The notes below the pieces were generated by a model, which saw only the letters and a list, made by a program, of their open reading frames with translations, made no database searches and was not told the DNA's origin. Shown here in pieces: positions 41,703 to 44,836 of a stretch of 44,836 nucleotides of DNA. The stretch lies in the NCBI RefSeq assembly GCF_004000925.1, contig NZ_BIME01000022.1, positions 1-44,836 on the forward strand, read 5' to 3'. Positions within the stretch are counted from its first letter, which is position 1. Each line of letters begins with the position of its first letter. The DNA is from Paenibacillus illinoisensis NBRC 15959. Its GTDB lineage: Bacteria > Bacillota > Bacilli > Paenibacillales > Paenibacillaceae. A program made the position numbers and the translations under genes.

Positions 41703-44561
41703 CTACTCCGTAAATTGCAGCGTCTTGCTTCGTTCCGTGTCGCGTTCCAATACCGGTTTAAGGTACCTGCCTGTATACGAAGCTTCCACCTTAATAATGT
41801 CCTCTGGTGTCCCTGTCGCCACAATCGTTCCGCCGCCACTACCACCTTCAGGACCTAGATCCACGATATAATCAGCGGTTTTGATGACGTCGAGATTATG
41901 CTCGATCACAAGTACCGATTCACCGGAATCCACCAGACGGTGGAGTACATTAAGCAGACGATCAATATCATCGACATGCAGACCTGTTGTAGGCTCGTCC
42001 AGAATGTAGATTGTTTTACCTGTACTGCGACGATACAGCTCGGAAGCAAGCTTCACACGCTGTGCTTCACCACCAGACAAGGTCGTTGCAGGTTGTCCAA
42101 GGTTAATATAGCCCAGACCTACATCAAGCAATGTCTGCATTTTGCGATGAATCTTCGGAATGTTCTCGAAAAATTGTGTAGCATCTTCGACTGTCATTTC
42201 GAGTACATCCGCAATATTTTTGTTTTTATATTTAACTTCAAGGGTTTCCCGGTTGTACCGTTTCCCTTTGCAGACTTCGCAAGGGACGTAGACATCGGGC
42301 AGGAAGTGCATCTCGATCTTGATAATTCCATCCCCGCGGCAAGCTTCACAGCGTCCGCCCTTGATATTGAAGCTGAAGCGGCCCTTTTTGTAACCACGAA
42401 CTTTCGCTTCATTCGTCTGTGCAAACAGATCACGGATATCATCAAAGACACCGGTGTACGTAGCCGGGTTGGAACGCGGTGTACGTCCGATTGGCGACTG
42501 GTCGATATCGATGACTTTATCAATATGTTCCAGACCCCGGATCTCTTTGTGCTGTCCAGGGCGCACACGTGCACGGTTCAGATCCCGTGCGAGCGTTTTG
42601 TACAAAATTTCGTTAATCAGTGTCGATTTACCTGATCCGGATACCCCTGTGACTGCGGTGAATACACCAACCGGAATTTTCACATTCAGGTTCTTCAGGT
42701 TATTTTCCTTCGCACCGCGCACTTCCAGCCAGCGATCTCCTACGCTGCGGCGTTCCGTCCGTACAGGAATAAACTTACGCCCGCTAAGGTACTGCCCCGT
42801 CAGAGAGTTCTCGTCATTCATGATCTCTTCCGGTGTACCCTGTGACATGACGGTACCGCCATGAATACCTGCGCCTGGGCCGATGTCGATAATGTAGTCG
42901 GCTGCCAGCATCGTGTCTTCATCATGCTCTACGACAATCAGCGTGTTACCGATATCCCGCATGTGAGCAAGTGTGGAGATCAGACGATCATTATCCCGTT
43001 GATGCAGACCGATACTCGGCTCATCGAGAATGTACAGCACGCCCATCAGACTGGAACCAATCTGGGTAGCGAGACGAATCCGCTGCGCTTCACCACCGGA
43101 CAATGTTCCGGCAGCACGGCTCAGGGTCAAATAATCCAGACCGACGTTGACCAGGAAGCCAAGACGGCTGTTAATCTCCTTTAGGATCAGTTTGGCAATG
43201 GCTTGTTCCTTCTCGCTAAGCTGCAGAGATTCGAAGAAACGTCCTGCTTCCCCGATGGACAGGCCGGTCACATATGCCATGTTGTGGTCGTTGATGGTAA
43301 CAGCTAAGCTTTCCCGTTTCAATCGGTTTCCTTTGCAGGTACCACAAGGCTTCGCACTCATGTAACCTTCGATAAACTCGCGGATCCCCTCAGATGCCGT
43401 CTCACGATAGCGGCGTTCCAGGTTGTTGACGATTCCTTCAAAAGTCACCATGGCTTCCTTGCGCTGCCCAAAATCATTCTCGTAACGGAAACGAACCTTC
43501 TCCGAACCTGTACCATTCAACAGCTTGTTCATCTGATCCGCTGGCAGATCCTCTACAGGCACATCCTGTGGAATTTTAAAGTGCTCGCATACCGATTTCA
43601 GGAACTGAGGATAGTATGTGGACGTACCACCTGTCCAGGCGTCAAACGCACCTTCTTCAATCGTTTTGCTGCGATCCGGAACGAGCAGATCCGGGTCTAC
43701 GATCATTTTCACGCCGAGTCCATCACAATCAGGGCAAGCTCCGAACGGACTGTTGAAGGAAAACATCCGTGGCGCCAGCTCCTCAATACTGAACCCGCAC
43801 ACCGGGCAGGCAAAATTGGAACTGAAGCGCAGTTCTTCTTCACCCATAATATCAACCAGCAGCTGTCCTCCGGACAGATTCAGTGCCGTTTCAATGGAAT
43901 CAGCCAGACGGGCTTGTACATCTTCCTTGACTACAATCCGGTCGACGACCACTTCAATGGTATGCTTTTTATTTTTCTCCAACTGAATATCTTCAGACAA
44001 ATCACGCAGTTCTCCGTTCACCCGCACACGGACGAAGCCTTGCTTGGATACATCGGCAAATACACTTTTGTGCTCGCCCTTACGGCCGGAGATAATCGGT
44101 GCCAAGATCTGCAACCGGGTACGTTCCGGGTACTGCATTACGCGGTCTACCATCTGCTCTACGGTCTGGGATGTGATCTCCACACCATGATCCGGACAGT
44201 GAGGATGTCCCACACGTGCAAACAGCAAACGCAGGTAGTCATAGATCTCTGTAACCGTTCCTACCGTGGAACGCGGGTTACGGCTTGTTGTTTTTTGGTC
44301 GATGGAAATGGCCGGTGACAGGCCCTCGATAGAGTCGACATCCGGTTTTTCCATCTGTCCGAGAAACTGACGTGCATAAGCAGATAATGATTCCACATAA
44401 CGCCGCTGTCCTTCGGCATAAATCGTATCAAAAGCCAGCGAGGACTTGCCTGAGCCACTCAGACCGGTCAGTACGACAAAACGGTCACGCGGGATGGTAA
44501 TATCAATGTTCTTTAGGTTGTGCGCTCGCGCACCTTTAATGACAATGTTCTCGCTCGCCAA
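41703..44561 (-). CDS. uvrA: Excinuclease ABC subunit A
   Basis: 952 aa, full length. It finds DNA damage with UvrB in nucleotide-excision repair. Two ABC ATPase modules: Walker A GLSGSGKSS (33-41) and GVSGSGKSTL near 640; two signature sites (GTLSGGEAQRIRLA and TTLSGGEAQRVKLA); zinc fingers CPVCGF..CPDCDG near 255-280 and CEACRGDG..CEVCKG near 740-770. The start is a TTG at 44561 with AGAGGATGG upstream; a nearby ATG is out of frame. uvrB usually precedes it in Bacillales and would lie beyond the window. No LexA-type box is visible in the 275 bases shown. Confidence 0.98.
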   Translation of the reverse strand: MASENIVIKGARAHNLKNIDITIPRDRFVVLTGLSGSGKSSLAFDTIYAEGQRRYVESLSAYARQFLGQMEKPDVDSIEGLSPAISIDQKTTSRNPRSTVGTVTEIYDYLRLLFARVGHPHCPDHGVEITSQTVEQMVDRVMQYPERTRLQILAPIISGRKGEHKSVFADVSKQGFVRVRVNGELRDLSEDIQLEKNKKHTIEVVVDRIVVKEDVQARLADSIETALNLSGGQLLVDIMGEEELRFSSNFACPVCGFSIEELAPRMFSFNSPFGACPDCDGLGVKMIVDPDLLVPDRSKTIEEGAFDAWTGGTSTYYPQFLKSVCEHFKIPQDVPVEDLPADQMNKLLNGTGSEKVRFRYENDFGQRKEAMVTFEGIVNNLERRYRETASEGIREFIEGYMSAKPCGTCKGNRLKRESLAVTINDHNMAYVTGLSIGEAGRFFESLQLSEKEQAIAKLILKEINSRLGFLVNVGLDYLTLSRAAGTLSGGEAQRIRLATQIGSSLMGVLYILDEPSIGLHQRDNDRLISTLAHMRDIGNTLIVVEHDEDTMLAADYIIDIGPGAGIHGGTVMSQGTPEEIMNDENSLTGQYLSGRKFIPVRTERRSVGDRWLEVRGAKENNLKNLNVKIPVGVFTAVTGVSGSGKSTLINEILYKTLARDLNRARVRPGQHKEIRGLEHIDKVIDIDQSPIGRTPRSNPATYTGVFDDIRDLFAQTNEAKVRGYKKGRFSFNIKGGRCEACRGDGIIKIEMHFLPDVYVPCEVCKGKRYNRETLEVKYKNKNIADVLEMTVEDATQFFENIPKIHRKMQTLLDVGLGYINLGQPATTLSGGEAQRVKLASELYRRSTGKTIYILDEPTTGLHVDDIDRLLNVLHRLVDSGESVLVIEHNLDVIKTADYIVDLGPEGGSGGGTIVATGTPEDIIKVEASYTGRYLKPVLERDTERSKTLQFTE

Positions 44562-44639
44562 TGGTTATCCATCCTCTCAATGTTGTGATTCCAACCTTTT
44601 TAAGGCTTTTCAAGCGTTTCGATCCCACCCAAACCCTCC

Positions 44640-44836
44640 CTTCCAAGAGAGGGCCCCATAGGGCGCAGCCCTCTGGACACCCGAAACAGGCTGTGCTTGG
44701 TGTGGGGTCGGGTCTTGCTATGTGAAGGTATGTCGTTTGCCCGCAGCTTCTTCCAAGATTCCGGCCTGCTGCCGGTCTCTTGGAAGGCTGCTCTACTGCG
44801 AAAGGGCGCTCACGGCTCTGCCTCGTTCGCGGTAAG
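44640..44836. other. GC-rich hairpin cluster upstream of uvrA, cut by window edge
   Basis: Noncoding by appearance. One hairpin pairs agagggc (44648-44654) with gccctct (44668-44674). A second has 16-base arms, 44750-44765 and 44771-44786, with 14 matches around ctgct. It has no T tract. It may be an intergenic repeat of the genome, but only one copy is in view. Confidence 0.4.

Overview
The window looks like chromosomal DNA of a Paenibacillus-type Firmicute. The evidence is the pcrB-pcrA-ligA gene order, strong GGAGG-type ribosome sites, several TTG and GTG starts, copper-amine-oxidase-like secreted proteins, a SWIM-SNF2 helicase and a long U32 'peptidase'. This is inferred from gene content only. 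No tRNA, rRNA, CRISPR array, prophage or insertion sequence was seen.

Layout. 1-1148 (+): end of a membrane-anchored molybdopterin oxidoreductase. 1270-6849 (-): the genome-maintenance operon pcrB-pcrA-ligA, with a structured repeat in each of its two gaps. 7214-8089 (-): a glycerophosphodiesterase-like lipoprotein or membrane-anchored enzyme. 8269-30642: a large glycan-assembly locus. 30721-37194 (-): SNF2 helicase and U32 protein. 37686-41259 (-): two secreted proteins (one an HtrA-like protease) and a small membrane protein. 41703-44561 (-): uvrA.

The glycan locus has all the parts of an ABC-transporter-dependent pathway. A polyprenyl-phosphate sugar-1-P transferase starts the chain. rfbACBD makes dTDP-L-rhamnose, wecC makes a UDP-HexNAc uronic acid and galU makes UDP-glucose. 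About seven glycosyltransferases extend the chain, a Wzm/Wzt-type transporter exports it, and an 821-aa O-antigen-ligase-like membrane protein with a helical-repeat tail probably transfers it. The combination of WsaP/WsfP-like initiator, rmlACBD, Wzm/Wzt and WsaB/WsfB-like oligosaccharyltransferase is that of the S-layer glycosylation (slg) clusters known from Geobacillus stearothermophilus and Paenibacillus alvei; assigning this locus to S-layer glycosylation is inference, and a capsule or secondary cell-wall polymer remains possible. The middle (about 15.03-27.08 kb) is visibly AT-rich compared with both sides and holds the variable glycosyltransferases, an unassigned PP-loop ATPase and a small coiled-coil protein. 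It looks like an exchangeable specificity cassette.

The two most notable signals are (i) a roughly 148-bp intergenic repeat present three times (3339-3484, 5910-6057, 37473-37622) whose base changes keep a hairpin paired and whose wobble pairs point to an RNA read from the minus strand, and (ii) a galU gene with no ATG, GTG or TTG in a position to encode its nucleotide-binding N-terminus, so that it appears to start at CTG. Many starts here were moved from the longest open frame to the ribosome-site-supported codon; the reason is given in each entry.
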